Position numbers and translations under genes: made by a program. From assembly GCA_005808505.1 (NCBI GenBank), contig SYLX01000112.1:1-49271 (forward strand): a stretch of DNA of 49,271 nucleotides. The letters are read 5' to 3'. The notes under the pieces were generated by a model. It saw nothing but the letters and a program-made list of their open reading frames with translations, made no database searches and was not told the origin of the DNA. Shown here piece by piece: positions 8,405 through 17,037 of the stretch (within the stretch, counting starts at the first letter, position 1; each line of letters starts with the position of its first letter). The stretch comes from Bdellovibrionales bacterium (GTDB lineage: Bacteria; Bdellovibrionota; Bdellovibrionia; Bdellovibrionales; JAMPXM01).

Positions 8405-9271
8405 TCATGATTGGGATCTGTTACATGTTTCGTTCAAATAGTCGCTCAATGTCACTGCTCCACGGAGTGACTGGATTGAACTCTCGTAAGCTCGCTTTAG
8501 AGCAATCTCACTCATTCGCGCATAGGACTGAGCGGACTCTTTCGAAAACCCAAAGCTTTCAAAAGTTTCCATCCACTTGGGTTGGGGCGTGACCTCTATC
8601 TCCACAGCGCGATTAAAGATCTGGCTAAAAGCGTCGGCTACATCTTGCGCCGAGTATTCATCCGGACCATTCAAATCAAATATTTCAAAATCATTCGGAG
8701 GAGGTTCCATCAATTTCCGTGCGTGGAACTTTCCAATATCTTGCGGTGCAATCATCGGCATTTTGAAGTCACGCGGAAAAAAACTTTGAATCTTTCCCTC
8801 TTTCGCGTTCGGAGCTTGTGGAGACCAGTTGCTCATATAGAAACCTGCCCTCACGATGGTTGCTGAAACCTTCGTTGCCCTTATGCCTTCCTCGAGTTCA
8901 AACAGAGAGCCTAGATCGCCGATGCGTTCGCCACGCTGCGCCCCTTGTGTCGATGCTACCGTCACGTGTTGAAAACTCGAGTTATGAACCGCATCGATGA
9001 TCGATCGAATAGAGTTCATTTCTTCCTGCGCTGAATCTTTGGTCACGTCACCGGGTGGATTCAACAGAAAGGCCGTTTTACCTCGCGAGAAGATTTGTTT
9101 CAGCGTCTTAGCGTCATTGATGTCTGCAACGGCAACCTCTGCTCCTAATTGCCTCAACTCTTCCACGCGACGAGTTGAATGCGTCACCGCTAAAACTTCT
9201 TCGCCCGCACGCAGGAGTTCTTTTAGCACCACTGAACCCACATTACCGGTCGCGCCGAGGACAATATGCAC
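8405..9271 (-). CDS. NmrA-like NAD(P)-binding reductase/epimerase
   Basis: Atypical short-chain dehydrogenase of ~288 residues related to NmrA/HSCARG and quinone-reductase QorB-type proteins. The N-terminal GATGNVG motif binds the dinucleotide, followed by VLAVTHSTRR. No YxxxK is evident at the usual place, as expected for NmrA-type proteins. I chose the GTG at 9271 because it puts the start directly before the first beta strand (VHIVLGATGNVG) and AAGAGG lies upstream. The frame is open further, to 9382, but those residues are basic and match no family N-terminus. Divergent from the VOC gene at 9413. Confidence 0.82.
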   Translation of the reverse strand: MHIVLGATGNVGSVVLKELLRAGEEVLAVTHSTRRVEELRQLGAEVAVADINDAKTLKQIFSRGKTAFLLNPPGDVTKDSAQEEMNSIRSIIDAVHNSSFQHVTVASTQGAQRGERIGDLGSLFELEEGIRATKVSATIVRAGFYMSNWSPQAPNAKEGKIQSFFPRDFKMPMIAPQDIGKFHARKLMEPPPNDFEIFDLNGPDEYSAQDVADAFSQIFNRAVEIEVTPQPKWMETFESFGFSKESAQSYARMSEIALKRAYESSIQSLRGAVTLSDYLNETCNRSQS

Positions 9272-9412
9272 CTTGCACCTCTTCGAAAGCTTCAACTTAT
9301 CAAGATCCTTGCTCCGAAAGGTGACTTGTCCTTTGATCTTCTTCGTAGAAATTTTGATAGAGATTTTTTGGCGAGTCCGCACGGCAGAAGACGCGCTTGA
9401 TTAGGAGGAAAG

Positions 9413-9841
9413 ATGCAAACCCAAGAACTCTACCGAGGACGTTTGATCGATCACCTTCAACTCGTTGTTAAAAATATCGAAGCGAGCCGACGCTTCTACA
9501 CCGCGATCTTTCGCACATTGGGAATCCCGATCGGTGGAGAAGGTGCTGACCATTTCTGGGTCGATGAGCTTTATGTATCTTCCATCGACAGCCCGGCGGC
9601 TATCGGCAAATTAACCGGGAGAGTTCACCTAGCATTTCAAGCCGCCAATCGCGAGCAAGTGCAGCGCTTCTACGAAGCAGGTCTCGAAGCTGGTGGTAAA
9701 GATCAGGGTGCACCCGGGATTCGCAAGTACCATCCCAATTACTACGCCGCATTTCTGTTAGATCCAGATGGAAACAACATTGAAGCCGTTTACCACGGGC
9801 CCGCCAAGAGATCGGCTGATGCTGTAAAGGTTAGTTTCTAA
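9413..9841 (+). CDS. VOC-family (glyoxalase/bleomycin-resistance fold) protein
   Basis: Protein of 142 residues with the vicinal oxygen chelate fold. It starts with the typical first strand, IDHLQLVVKNIEASRRFYTA, and ends with DPDGNNIEAVYH, which carries the metal-ligand Glu. Candidate metal ligands are the His in IDHLQL, a His in VHLAFQA and the Glu in NIEAVYH. Cytosolic; substrate unknown. AGGAGGAAAG immediately precedes the ATG. Its 3' end overlaps the convergent MFS gene by 11 bases (9831-9841). Confidence 0.88.
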   Translation: MQTQELYRGRLIDHLQLVVKNIEASRRFYTAIFRTLGIPIGGEGADHFWVDELYVSSIDSPAAIGKLTGRVHLAFQAANREQVQRFYEAGLEAGGKDQGAPGIRKYHPNYYAAFLLDPDGNNIEAVYHGPAKRSADAVKVSF

Positions 9842-11096
9842 ACTTCGAATTTGAGTTTGCTCGCTGAGGATCCTGTACCGCGGATTGGCGCTTCTCCCAA
9901 ACCCAAATTGCTGCAAAAGCAACGAGCCCAAAAAACCCCGCGATGTAATACGGGGCTCCAGGAAGATAGAAGGCGCCCTCTGGCGTTGAGGTGTAAGCAA
10001 AAACTCGCGTCATCAAAAGCGGATTGAAGACTGCCGTCAGGCTCGTGAGGCTCATCAACGCTCCCTGGAGCTCACCTTGCTTTTCGGGCGGGATCTCTCG
10101 TGCAATCAATGACTGAAGTGCTGGATGCGCCACCCAGAAGATCGACGACACCGTGAGGACAACGTAGAGCATCAATCCCGATGCCGCAAAACCGTAACAA
10201 GTAAAACCGATCGCCTCACCGAGCGAACCCCAAAGTCCGACTTTTTTCTCTCCGAATTTTTTCACAACGGGGCCCGTCAGTGCGCCTTGAACGATCGCGC
10301 TGAGCAGACCAACGGCTGCGAGCGAAACGCCGACTTCCGCTGCCGTCCAACCGAAGCGTGCCTCAGTATAGATGGCCCAAATCGAAGGATGCGTTTGTCC
10401 AGCAAGTTGCAGCAACATGTGCGCAACTAAGAGGAGCGTGATCGTCTTCATCGACGTGAGGACCCAAAGAGATTTGAACGGGTTGAGATCACGCCAATCG
10501 AAATCGCGGCGCAGAGATTTCGGTAACGATTCAGGCAGAACAAAAAGTCCGAAGAAGAAGTTCAACAGATTCAGACCTGCCGAGACGTAAAATGGGTACT
10601 CCGCACCTTGCGAAGCAACGAGACCGCCAACGGCGGGTCCAAGAATAAATCCCAAACCAAAGCCGGCACCCATGAGACCAAAGTTTTTTGCGCGGTTAGT
10701 GTCGTCGCTAATATCGGCCAGGTAGGCGGTTGCAACCGTGTAGCTCGCGCCGCATATTCCTGAGATCAGTCGACCTAAAAACAGCAAACCCAAATTCGGC
10801 GCAAGTGCCATGAAGACATAGTCAACACCTGTACCGAAGAGCGAAAGAAGAAGAACAGGCCTCCGGCCGTACTTGTCTGAGAGTCGACCTAGAACAGGTG
10901 CGAACAAAAATTGGAGGAGCGCGTAGACCGCAATGAAGTAACCGTAGATGGTTGCGACTTGCGCGTCACCTTCAACGAAGCGGCGAATGACATCGGGAAG
11001 AACTGGCATCACGATCCCGAAACCCATCGCTTCGATCACGAGAGTAACGAAGATGAACATCGCACTGGCTTTGGTCGCTTTTTGAGCTTGTTGCAT
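9831..11096 (-). CDS. MFS drug/tetracycline efflux transporter, TetA-like (DHA1)
   Basis: Inner-membrane drug:proton antiporter of 421 residues with about 12 transmembrane segments. The N-terminus [13 protein letters not shown] and the loop motif [14 protein letters not shown] are the signature of the TetA(A/B/C)-type 12-TM group; [19 protein letters not shown] is the antiporter motif C. Chromosomal relatives are often annotated TCR/Tet MFS transporters without proven tetracycline resistance, and no tetR-like gene lies beside it. Start ATG at 11096 has no clear ribosome site. The 3' end overlaps the convergent VOC gene. Confidence 0.9.
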   Translation of the reverse strand: MQQAQKATKASAMFIFVTLVIEAMGFGIVMPVLPDVIRRFVEGDAQVATIYGYFIAVYALLQFLFAPVLGRLSDKYGRRPVLLLSLFGTGVDYVFMALAPNLGLLFLGRLISGICGASYTVATAYLADISDDTNRAKNFGLMGAGFGLGFILGPAVGGLVASQGAEYPFYVSAGLNLLNFFFGLFVLPESLPKSLRRDFDWRDLNPFKSLWVLTSMKTITLLLVAHMLLQLAGQTHPSIWAIYTEARFGWTAAEVGVSLAAVGLLSAIVQGALTGPVVKKFGEKKVGLWGSLGEAIGFTCYGFAASGLMLYVVLTVSSIFWVAHPALQSLIAREIPPEKQGELQGALMSLTSLTAVFNPLLMTRVFAYTSTPEGAFYLPGAPYYIAGFFGLVAFAAIWVWEKRQSAVQDPQRANSNSKFRN

Positions 11097-11291
11097 AAAT
11101 GAAGTTTAGTGGAAGCAGTACTTAGAGTCCAATGGCGAGTAATCAACTTTCAGGTGGACTCGAACGGCTAAGGCTCACCCCACTGCAAAGATCATCGAAT
11201 CGCCCAGGCAGAAGCGCTTAGCTGATGCGGGAGAACTCCTACCGCATCTGGATTCACCTCTGAAGAAAGTAGGGCCTACTTGCGGAAGTAC

Positions 11292-11717
11292 TTAACGAAC
11301 TAAGCTTGGAATAGCGGCCTCAGGAATGACGCCTGATTCACGCCGGTATTCTTTCCCGTTCTTGAAAACGATTGTTGTCGGAATCCCGCGAATCCCAAGC
11401 TCACTCGCGAGCGCTTGGTTTTTCTCGGTGTCGACCTTGACGAAGACAGCATCGCGCAAACTTTTCGAAGCCGCTTCAAACTGCGGAGCGTAGGACCGGC
11501 AAGGGCCACACCAGCTTGCCCAAAAATCTACAATGACGGGTCGATCTGCTTTTGCGAGGAGCTTCTTTAAACCTGCAGCTGAAACTTCGCTTACTAAGCT
11601 ATGCATCGGAAGATCTTTGCCGCATTTCCCGCAAGTTGGAACCTTCGCGAGGGCACGATCTGTATCGACGCGATTGATGGATTCGCACGAAGCACAAACT
11701 GAGTATGTGTTCGACAT
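11292..11717 (-). CDS. trxC: Thioredoxin 2 (TrxC)
   Basis: Cytosolic thiol-disulfide reductase of 141 residues. The N-terminal zinc finger is C8-x2-C11 and C29-x2-C32, which separates TrxC from TrxA. The thioredoxin domain follows with active site WCGPC (C70, C73) and the cis-proline stretch IRGIPTTIVF. TrxC helps to reduce ribonucleotide reductase and oxidised proteins and is often oxidative-stress-inducible. Strong GGAGGGG ribosome site before the ATG. A 7-bp hairpin (GATGCGG/CCGCATC, 11224-11248) lies beyond its stop but lacks a T-tract on either strand. Confidence 0.95.
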   Translation of the reverse strand: MSNTYSVCASCESINRVDTDRALAKVPTCGKCGKDLPMHSLVSEVSAAGLKKLLAKADRPVIVDFWASWCGPCRSYAPQFEAASKSLRDAVFVKVDTEKNQALASELGIRGIPTTIVFKNGKEYRRESGVIPEAAIPSLVR

Positions 11718-11891
11718 TTTGTGACCCCTCCGTCGAGTTCACGTTTCTCGAAAGCATACCGATAGCAGCTTAATTTGTCGTCGGATTTGGAAGAATCTTC
11801 CCGAGTTCTTTACGGCTCCAAAAGGAAGTCGATGATCGTTGACGCTAGTTTGTCCGAGGCACTGAACCTCAAGGTCGCTAAAGGAGTAACA

Positions 11892-12128
11892 ATGGCTACA
11901 AACGAAAAACTCGAGAACGATCCGAAAGCAAATCCCCAGGGAAACGCGATCAAAGATCCTGAGGAGTGGGTCACGAAAGATGAGCCGATGACGGGTGCAC
12001 AAGCGAGCTATCTCAAAACATTGAGCGAAGAAGCTGGTGCAGAGTTCAACGCCGACCTCACGAAAGCGGAAGCATCAGAAAGAATCGATGAGCTTCAACG
12101 TCAAACCGGCCGCGGACAAAATCAATAA
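11892..12128 (+). CDS. DUF3072 family protein
   Basis: Small acidic, hydrophilic protein of 78 residues. It matches the DUF3072 family (PF11272) by its core: DPEEWVTKDEPMTGAQASYL, then a second segment LTKAEASERIDELQRQTGRG. The core resembles SAP-like or plant-stress small proteins; function unknown. Start ATG at 11892 is fixed by AAAGGAG upstream; the frame is open to 11775 but those residues do not fit the family. No signal peptide or membrane segment. Confidence 0.8.
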   Translation: MATNEKLENDPKANPQGNAIKDPEEWVTKDEPMTGAQASYLKTLSEEAGAEFNADLTKAEASERIDELQRQTGRGQNQ

Positions 12129-12147
12129 ATCCGTCTCGCCTTCTTTC

Positions 12148-12188
12148 AACTGTCGCGCCTCCGGAACGTTCTTCGGGGCGCGACAGTT
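12148..12188 (+). terminator. Strong hairpin after the DUF3072 gene
   Basis: A 12-bp perfect inverted repeat, AACTGTCGCGCC (12148-12159) and GGCGCGACAGTT (12177-12188), with a 17-base loop. It is followed by ACTATTACC rather than a T-run, so it is a weak candidate for intrinsic termination and may instead protect the transcript end. Confidence 0.5.
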
Positions 12189-12374
12189 ACTATTACCGAT
12201 AGTTGTTCTTCCTTTGCGCCAAGGCGAGGCGACCAAAGTCTCAGTTTGAGACTCCAACTAAACAATCTGAGACGATAACTGTTCCACGGAACAAAAAAGG
12301 GTCCATAAATAGGTCCAGTTCACTCCCTAAAATCCCGAAAAGTAATGAAGATCTCAAGGGATGGAGAGTGAAAC

Positions 12375-14345
12375 GTGAAAACCAAGACACCAAGAAATCA
12401 GCACTTGAGACGATCGTTTTCGCTCCGCTCAGAGCAGGGTTTCTCACTTGTGGGCGTCCTTGTTGCTGCCGCAATCACCGGTATTATTGCGATGGTACTT
12501 GCGGAACTCTTCGCAACCAATATGAAGCTCGTGAGCGGTATCGCTAAATCTTACGAGGGCGAAGCGCTCCACAATGAAATTCGATCACTTCTTGGCGACC
12601 ATCGATCTTGCCGAGCGAGCTTGTCAGGTCAAGCGGACAACGCTTCAATCACGCAGCTCCTTCGCGTTCCAGATGCGGGCGCACCCTTTGTCGAATATCA
12701 GACCGGTCAAACCTACGGCGGTAAAGACGAAGTACGCCTCGAAAGTATGCGCCTCGTGAACCGATCCAATGTTTACGCAATCCCCGGCGGAGGCCAGAGC
12801 GCGCAGATCACGTTGCGCATTGGTTACGCGAAAATGGGTCAGAACTTAGGTGCTCAGCAGTTCTCGAGAACTGTTAACCTCTTTGCAAAATTCAGCGCCT
12901 CTAACGTGATTCAAGAATGTATTGCGAAAGCGTTGATGACCGACGGCATATGGCGCGTAACTCCGGCGTCGGGATTTACACCGAGTTGGGATGTCTTCTA
13001 TTCCGAAGGTCGCGTGGGCATCGGAACGGATCAGCCGCAAGCGCGCCTCCATATGGTTAAGACCGCAGGTGCCCCTGAAGAGGCTTTTAAGTTTGAACAA
13101 CCAGGTTCACCTGCATTCACAACGTTCTCGTGGATGCGTACGGGGAACATGTTCCTCGGCACAAACGAGTTTGGTGATACTCCACTCCCTACTTCGTTCG
13201 AAACCTCGGCCGCGCCTTCAATGGTCGTCAACGGGGGAACCATCACAGTCCGTGGATCGCAAGTCGCAGCTGCCAGCATGCCGCTCATGCTTTTGCAGGC
13301 CGAGCCAGCTCCCGGCATGGGCGGAGGCGCCATCTATCGATTCGGCCGCGGTGGAGTCCTACGCCTTGCAGCTTCTCCAGCTTTCTACGATTGGGCACGG
13401 CCCGTTCCTGGAAATCCCTTCGCTCTTCCTGGCGGAATGTACGCCGTAACCTCTGATGACTATCCGGTCACGGCTGGCGGCCTTCAAATCGGTGGTGGAT
13501 CAATCGCCGTTTGGGGTTCGCCTGATGCGGGCGTCATCGCACCGCTATTACAAATGGCTGCGCCAATCTCGTCGGGTGGCGCTCTCTATCGTTTTGGTCG
13601 CCAGGGTCACGTCTTTCTAGAATCAAGCAACACGCGCCTCGACGTTAAACAGCAAGGTACCGACACGCGCACGATCATCGTTCCGTCACAAGTTACGACT
13701 CCACAGATCGTCGTGACTACGGCAACTCTGACTCCCCAAACGACTTTGCCTCCGGCAGCTGGCGCTGGTCCTGGTTGGATCCTTTCGCCAAACATTCGCA
13801 CGAGTAACTTCCAAGTGACTGGATCTCCGGGAACAACGAGCCTCGGAGGACCAACTACCATCGGCGGTCCGCTTCAAGTTAACAACACGATCAACTCGAC
13901 CGGCAACATCACGACTCAAGGTCAAGTTTTTGCGGCCTCTGATCGTCGCTTCAAAACAGATATTGCCCCTGTAACATCAGCTCTTGATGAGATTCTCAAG
14001 CTTCAAGGTGTCCGCTTCAAATGGCGTGAATCAAAACGCACTGACATGGGCGTCATCGCTCAAGATGTTGAAAAAGTTTTCCCGGAACTCGTGGCTAAGC
14101 AGACAAAGCCGTCTGAAAAGAAGGGTGAAGCTGATACCGACTTCCTCACCGTCTCTTACAATGGTTTGATTGCGGCCGTGATCGAAGCTTTGCGTGATTT
14201 GAAAAATTGGCTCTTGAATCACGATCAGAAGATTGCAGAACTTGAAGCAAAGAACGACGAACTCTCAAAGCAAGTTCAGATGCTCAACGAGCGTCTGATG
14301 AAACTCGAAGAAGATCGCAGAAAACCCGCGAGCGAAGACCCTTAA
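12375..14345 (+). CDS. Prepilin-like protein with C-terminal peptidase S74 (intramolecular chaperone) domain
   Basis: Exported 656-residue protein. The N-terminus is a class III (type IV prepilin) signal: basic leader, G22/F23 cleavage site, then the hydrophobic SLVGVLVAAAITGIIAMVLAEL. The usual Glu at mature position 5 is Gly. The middle is Gly/Pro/Thr-rich, with two related ~70-residue units (each with GGxIxVxGS, then GGAxYRFGR). The C-terminus is an S74 domain: SDRRFKTDI with the expected catalytic Ser522/Lys527 dyad, then GVIAQDVEKVFPELV and a trimer-type coiled coil to the end. S74 domains trimerise fibres and then cut themselves off. Start is GTG at 12375 with GGAGAG six bases upstream. 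Likely a surface fibre or adhesin exported by the type IV pilus or type II machinery. Confidence 0.88.
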   Translation: MKTKTPRNQHLRRSFSLRSEQGFSLVGVLVAAAITGIIAMVLAELFATNMKLVSGIAKSYEGEALHNEIRSLLGDHRSCRASLSGQADNASITQLLRVPDAGAPFVEYQTGQTYGGKDEVRLESMRLVNRSNVYAIPGGGQSAQITLRIGYAKMGQNLGAQQFSRTVNLFAKFSASNVIQECIAKALMTDGIWRVTPASGFTPSWDVFYSEGRVGIGTDQPQARLHMVKTAGAPEEAFKFEQPGSPAFTTFSWMRTGNMFLGTNEFGDTPLPTSFETSAAPSMVVNGGTITVRGSQVAAASMPLMLLQAEPAPGMGGGAIYRFGRGGVLRLAASPAFYDWARPVPGNPFALPGGMYAVTSDDYPVTAGGLQIGGGSIAVWGSPDAGVIAPLLQMAAPISSGGALYRFGRQGHVFLESSNTRLDVKQQGTDTRTIIVPSQVTTPQIVVTTATLTPQTTLPPAAGAGPGWILSPNIRTSNFQVTGSPGTTSLGGPTTIGGPLQVNNTINSTGNITTQGQVFAASDRRFKTDIAPVTSALDEILKLQGVRFKWRESKRTDMGVIAQDVEKVFPELVAKQTKPSEKKGEADTDFLTVSYNGLIAAVIEALRDLKNWLLNHDQKIAELEAKNDELSKQVQMLNERLMKLEEDRRKPASEDP

Positions 14346-14357
14346 GCGTTCTAAAAC

Positions 14358-14385
14358 GAAAGGAGAGTTTACAAGCTCTCCTTTC
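14358..14385. terminator. Bidirectional terminator between the S74 protein and VOC genes
   Basis: A 10-bp perfect stem, GAAAGGAGAG (14358-14367) with CTCTCCTTTC (14376-14385), and an 8-base loop between two convergent genes. Plus-strand tail is TTCACTTCATT; minus-strand tail is GTTTTAG. Confidence 0.75.
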
Positions 14386-14386
14386 T

Positions 14387-14761
14387 TCACTTCATTGAGT
14401 GAATTCCGAACATATTTCCTTCCGTATCAATACCTAAAGTAATGAATCCGTAAGGCCCAATATTCATCTTAGGTTTGAACACTTTGCCGCCCGCCGCGGC
14501 GATTCGCTTTTCTTCAATGGCGCAATCATCGCTCTTGAAGTAAATGAGCACGCTGTTACCACCGGCTTTGAAGCCAGGCATATGCGCGAGCACACCACCC
14601 GAGCCGTGTGAAGTCATGTCACCGGCAAAAGCTTGCATTTGAATCTCAGGCCCGCTCGCCATAGCTTCGGTCTTCGTTTCAAATACCGTCTCGTAAAACT
14701 TCGCCGCCCTCGCCATGTCATCGACGTAGATTTCAAACCAGCCAATTGGATTCACTTTCAT
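14387..14761 (-). CDS. VOC-family protein (glyoxalase-like, CatD/YdeO-type)
   Basis: Small 124-residue single-domain VOC protein starting IGWFEIYVDDMARAAKFYETVF, the classic first module, and ending TEGNMFGIHSMK. It belongs to the group usually annotated VOC family protein, whose enzymatic roles are mostly unproven. AAGGGAG precedes the ATG. It is divergent from the GFA-family gene with about 100 bases between, so the two may share a control region. Unrelated in detail to the other VOC protein at 9413. Confidence 0.86.
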   Translation of the reverse strand: MKVNPIGWFEIYVDDMARAAKFYETVFETKTEAMASGPEIQMQAFAGDMTSHGSGGVLAHMPGFKAGGNSVLIYFKSDDCAIEEKRIAAAGGKVFKPKMNIGPYGFITLGIDTEGNMFGIHSMK

Positions 14762-14859
14762 CGAGACTCCCTTCTCAGTACGATGGATCCATTAGCGTCA
14801 CTAAAGTTTTGAAGATCATCAAGACGAACCGGGCCAACGCCATTCACGGAGGAACGAAA

Positions 14860-15207
14860 ATGAAAATGAAGGGAAGCTGTCACTGCCAGAAAGTCCGGTT
14901 TGAAGCGGAAGGCGAAACAGCGGACGCGATCGTCTGCAATTGTTCGATTTGTCAGCGAAAAGGAAGCATCTTGGCTTTCGTCCCGGCCGATAAATTCCAA
15001 CTTCTCTCGGGGCAGGAGAATCTCACGGACTACCAGTTCGGGAAGAAGACGATTCATCACTACTTCTGCTCGACTTGCGGTGTGACGTCATTTGCATCGG
15101 GCAGTACGCCTGATGGAACCCAGATGCGAGCGATCAACCTTCGCTGTGTTGAAGGCATCGATCTCGATCAGCTAAACCCGCACAAAGTCGATGGACGAAG
15201 CTTCTGA
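14860..15207 (+). CDS. GFA-family (glutathione-dependent formaldehyde-activating enzyme-like) protein
   Basis: Zinc-binding 115-residue protein of the GFA/CENP-V fold. Cysteines sit in the family pattern: C7-x-C9 (SCHCQ), C26-x-C28-x2-C31 (CNCSICQRKG), and C70-x2-C73 (YFCSTCG). Founder proteins bind glutathione and formaldehyde; many members, including short ones like this, have no tested activity. ATG at 14860 follows ACGGAGGAACGAAA; the frame is open further upstream but overlaps the divergent VOC gene's leader. Confidence 0.9.
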   Translation: MKMKGSCHCQKVRFEAEGETADAIVCNCSICQRKGSILAFVPADKFQLLSGQENLTDYQFGKKTIHHYFCSTCGVTSFASGSTPDGTQMRAINLRCVEGIDLDQLNPHKVDGRSF

Positions 15208-15280
15208 TCCGCTGGAACGAAGACTAGTCACGTTGCGAGAGACTCCTCGTTCGGTATCATGAAAGAACGAAGGAGATTCC

Positions 15281-15835
15281 ATGCAGCAGACAAAAATTTC
15301 CAAATCTATGTTCTACGTTGGCTCGTTCCTCGCAGCAGCCGTTATGGCCATTACCACTGGCTGCGCATCGGGTGGATATAAGCTGACTCGCGAATATGCC
15401 GGGTTCGTTAACCAACAGCACATTATCATTCGGATTCTCTTGTATCTGATCACCGGCGTGATCTTCGCCGTCACGATGCTTGTCGACTTGGTTTACAACA
15501 ACACAATGGATTTCTGGGAAGGCCGCGTCTCTCAGGGAACGTTTGAGTTCAACAAAGATGGCAAGACGTTTGTCGCTAATCACGAAATTTTGCCCGGTAA
15601 TCTCAAGCGCTCAACGATCGACGTGAAGAATAAAGAAAATCAACTTCTCCAAAAAGTTGTCATCCAACAACTGGCATCGGGTGAAATCGAAGTTCTTGTC
15701 GACGGAACAACCCGCGCGCGAGTTCGCGACATCCTCTCGCTTCCGATCGCGTCGATGTTCAACAGCGAAGGTCGACTGATCGAAGAGAAAGTTCTTCTTT
15801 TTGACGTCCCGATGAAAACCATTGCAGCTAAGTGA
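15281..15835 (+). CDS. DUF3332-family membrane/lipoprotein
   Basis: Protein of 184 residues resembling DUF3332 (PF11810). The N-terminus has a signal-like hydrophobic segment ending AITTGC (C28), a possible but imperfect lipobox. A second hydrophobic segment (IIIRILLYLITGVIFAVTMLVDLVY) follows, then a polar C-terminal domain of about 100 residues rich in beta-strand-like pattern. DUF3332 proteins occur in Bdellovibrio and Vibrio and have unknown function. AAGGAGATTCC precedes the ATG. A clear terminator follows. Confidence 0.78.
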   Translation: MQQTKISKSMFYVGSFLAAAVMAITTGCASGGYKLTREYAGFVNQQHIIIRILLYLITGVIFAVTMLVDLVYNNTMDFWEGRVSQGTFEFNKDGKTFVANHEILPGNLKRSTIDVKNKENQLLQKVVIQQLASGEIEVLVDGTTRARVRDILSLPIASMFNSEGRLIEEKVLLFDVPMKTIAAK

Positions 15836-15845
15836 TTGGACAGTG

Positions 15846-15875
15846 AGAGTCTCCGCTCAGCGCGGAGACTCTTTT
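15846..15875 (+). terminator. Rho-independent terminator after the DUF3332 gene
   Basis: Perfect 11-bp stem AGAGTCTCCGC (15846-15856) with GCGGAGACTCT (15862-15872), 5-base loop, then TTTTAAATTTTTT on the plus strand. Confidence 0.88.
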
Positions 15876-16369
15876 AAATTTTTTCTGCTTTCAGATTTCT
15901 TGCGAACGTAAATAGTCTTCATGACCTGCGCAATGACCTGACCTGCTTCATCGACAACTTCCACGGGCAGATCGAAGATGTATTTCTCGCCGCCTGCACA
16001 TCTCTCATGAATGACATTCAAAAGAGCTTCACTGATTCGGAACTCAGCAAAGAGCGCCGTTTGACCTGGCCGCTTGAAATCGATTGATGCAGCCTTATCC
16101 CATACGATGTAGCCGGGCCCTAAATTGTTGATGATCATCAACATGAAGAAAGGATCGGTCATGGAGTAGATCGATCCACCAAACTGCGTACCGACGTAAT
16201 TGGTGTTGTACCAACGACGCTTCAACGTGACTTTGATGTAGCGGTAGTCAGGCGTGGCAATTAAAACCTTGATCCCAGCGCCGAGATAGGGAGGCCAAAA
16301 ATTCGCAAGAACTCGCACAAGCCAAGCTGGTACGCGGCTTGAGAGTTTTCGAAGTAGGTGTGCTGCCAT
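15857..16369 (-). CDS. DUF4442 (hotdog-fold, PaaI-like thioesterase) protein
   Basis: Protein of 170 residues matching DUF4442, a hotdog-fold family related to acyl-CoA thioesterases. Features: NTNYVGTQFGGSIYSMTDPFFMLMI, the helix region in which thioesterases carry their catalytic residue, and the downstream strand VWDKAASIDFKRPGQ. No signal peptide. Probably acts on acyl-CoA or acyl chains, but no member close to this has a known substrate to my knowledge. Its 3' end overlaps the terminator of the convergent DUF3332 gene. Confidence 0.82.
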   Translation of the reverse strand: MAAHLLRKLSSRVPAWLVRVLANFWPPYLGAGIKVLIATPDYRYIKVTLKRRWYNTNYVGTQFGGSIYSMTDPFFMLMIINNLGPGYIVWDKAASIDFKRPGQTALFAEFRISEALLNVIHERCAGGEKYIFDLPVEVVDEAGQVIAQVMKTIYVRKKSESRKNLKESPR

Positions 16370-16570
16370 TTGCTACCCATCCATCTTTGAGTTCGGTTGA
16401 GAGTTTGGTCTAGAGTTAGCTAAGAGTTCCGCTCAAAACTGAGCCAAACCGCGTCGCGACCGCTCGCCCTATGGCTCTATTCCCTCATTAGTTTACGATT
16501 CCGTGTTCGTAAGCAAGAAATCTGCGAGCCAGTTTGCGGAACACTTGGGAGTTCTGCTAATCTCCGAGGC

Positions 16571-17032
16571 ATGTTTCTTCTGGTCTTCCTCACCAGTTTC
16601 ATCACTATGGAATTCATTGCTTGGTCGCTGCACAAGTACGTCATGCACGGCTTTTTGTGGGAAGTTCATCGTGATCATCATGAACCGCACTCTAAGCGAA
16701 TGGAAAGAAACGACGCCTTTGCCCTCGTCTTCGCAATCCCCAGCTTTTTGATGATTCTCTTCGGCGGGCTTATCGACAAGCCTCTGTTGGCGGCGACTGG
16801 CTACGGAGTCATGGCCTACGGCTTCACTTACTTCCTCGTTCATGAAGTGATCATCCACCGCCGCTTCAAGTTCTTCCGTGGACGTGGACGTTACCTTCGC
16901 GGCTTGATCATCGCTCATCGTCACCATCACGTCGTCCGCACCAAAGAAGGCTCAAAGAACTTCGGAATGTTGGTGGTTCATCCCCGTTATTTCTCGTCCA
17001 ACGTTCAGCGCGCGCCCGGCGCTAACCGGTAA
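16571..17032 (+). CDS. crtZ: Carotenoid beta-ring hydroxylase-like membrane protein (CrtZ family)
   Basis: Membrane-bound di-iron hydroxylase of 153 residues. The histidine clusters of the fatty-acid/carotenoid hydroxylase superfamily are all present: H21-x4-H26 (HKYVMH), H33-x2-HH (HRDHH), H91-x4-H96 (HEVIIH) and H116-x-HHH. Spacing and length fit CrtZ, which adds 3-hydroxyl groups to beta-carotene rings; an ATG start near 16571 has only a close GAGG. No other carotenoid genes lie nearby, so a role in zeaxanthin-type pigment formation is inferred from family alone. Confidence 0.85.
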   Translation: MFLLVFLTSFITMEFIAWSLHKYVMHGFLWEVHRDHHEPHSKRMERNDAFALVFAIPSFLMILFGGLIDKPLLAATGYGVMAYGFTYFLVHEVIIHRRFKFFRGRGRYLRGLIIAHRHHHVVRTKEGSKNFGMLVVHPRYFSSNVQRAPGANR

Positions 17033-17037
17033 AATTC

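Noticed and set aside
9831..11096. A recently acquired tetracycline-resistance determinant
   Set aside because: No tetR, insertion sequence or composition change beside it; it looks like an ordinary chromosomal DHA1 efflux gene.
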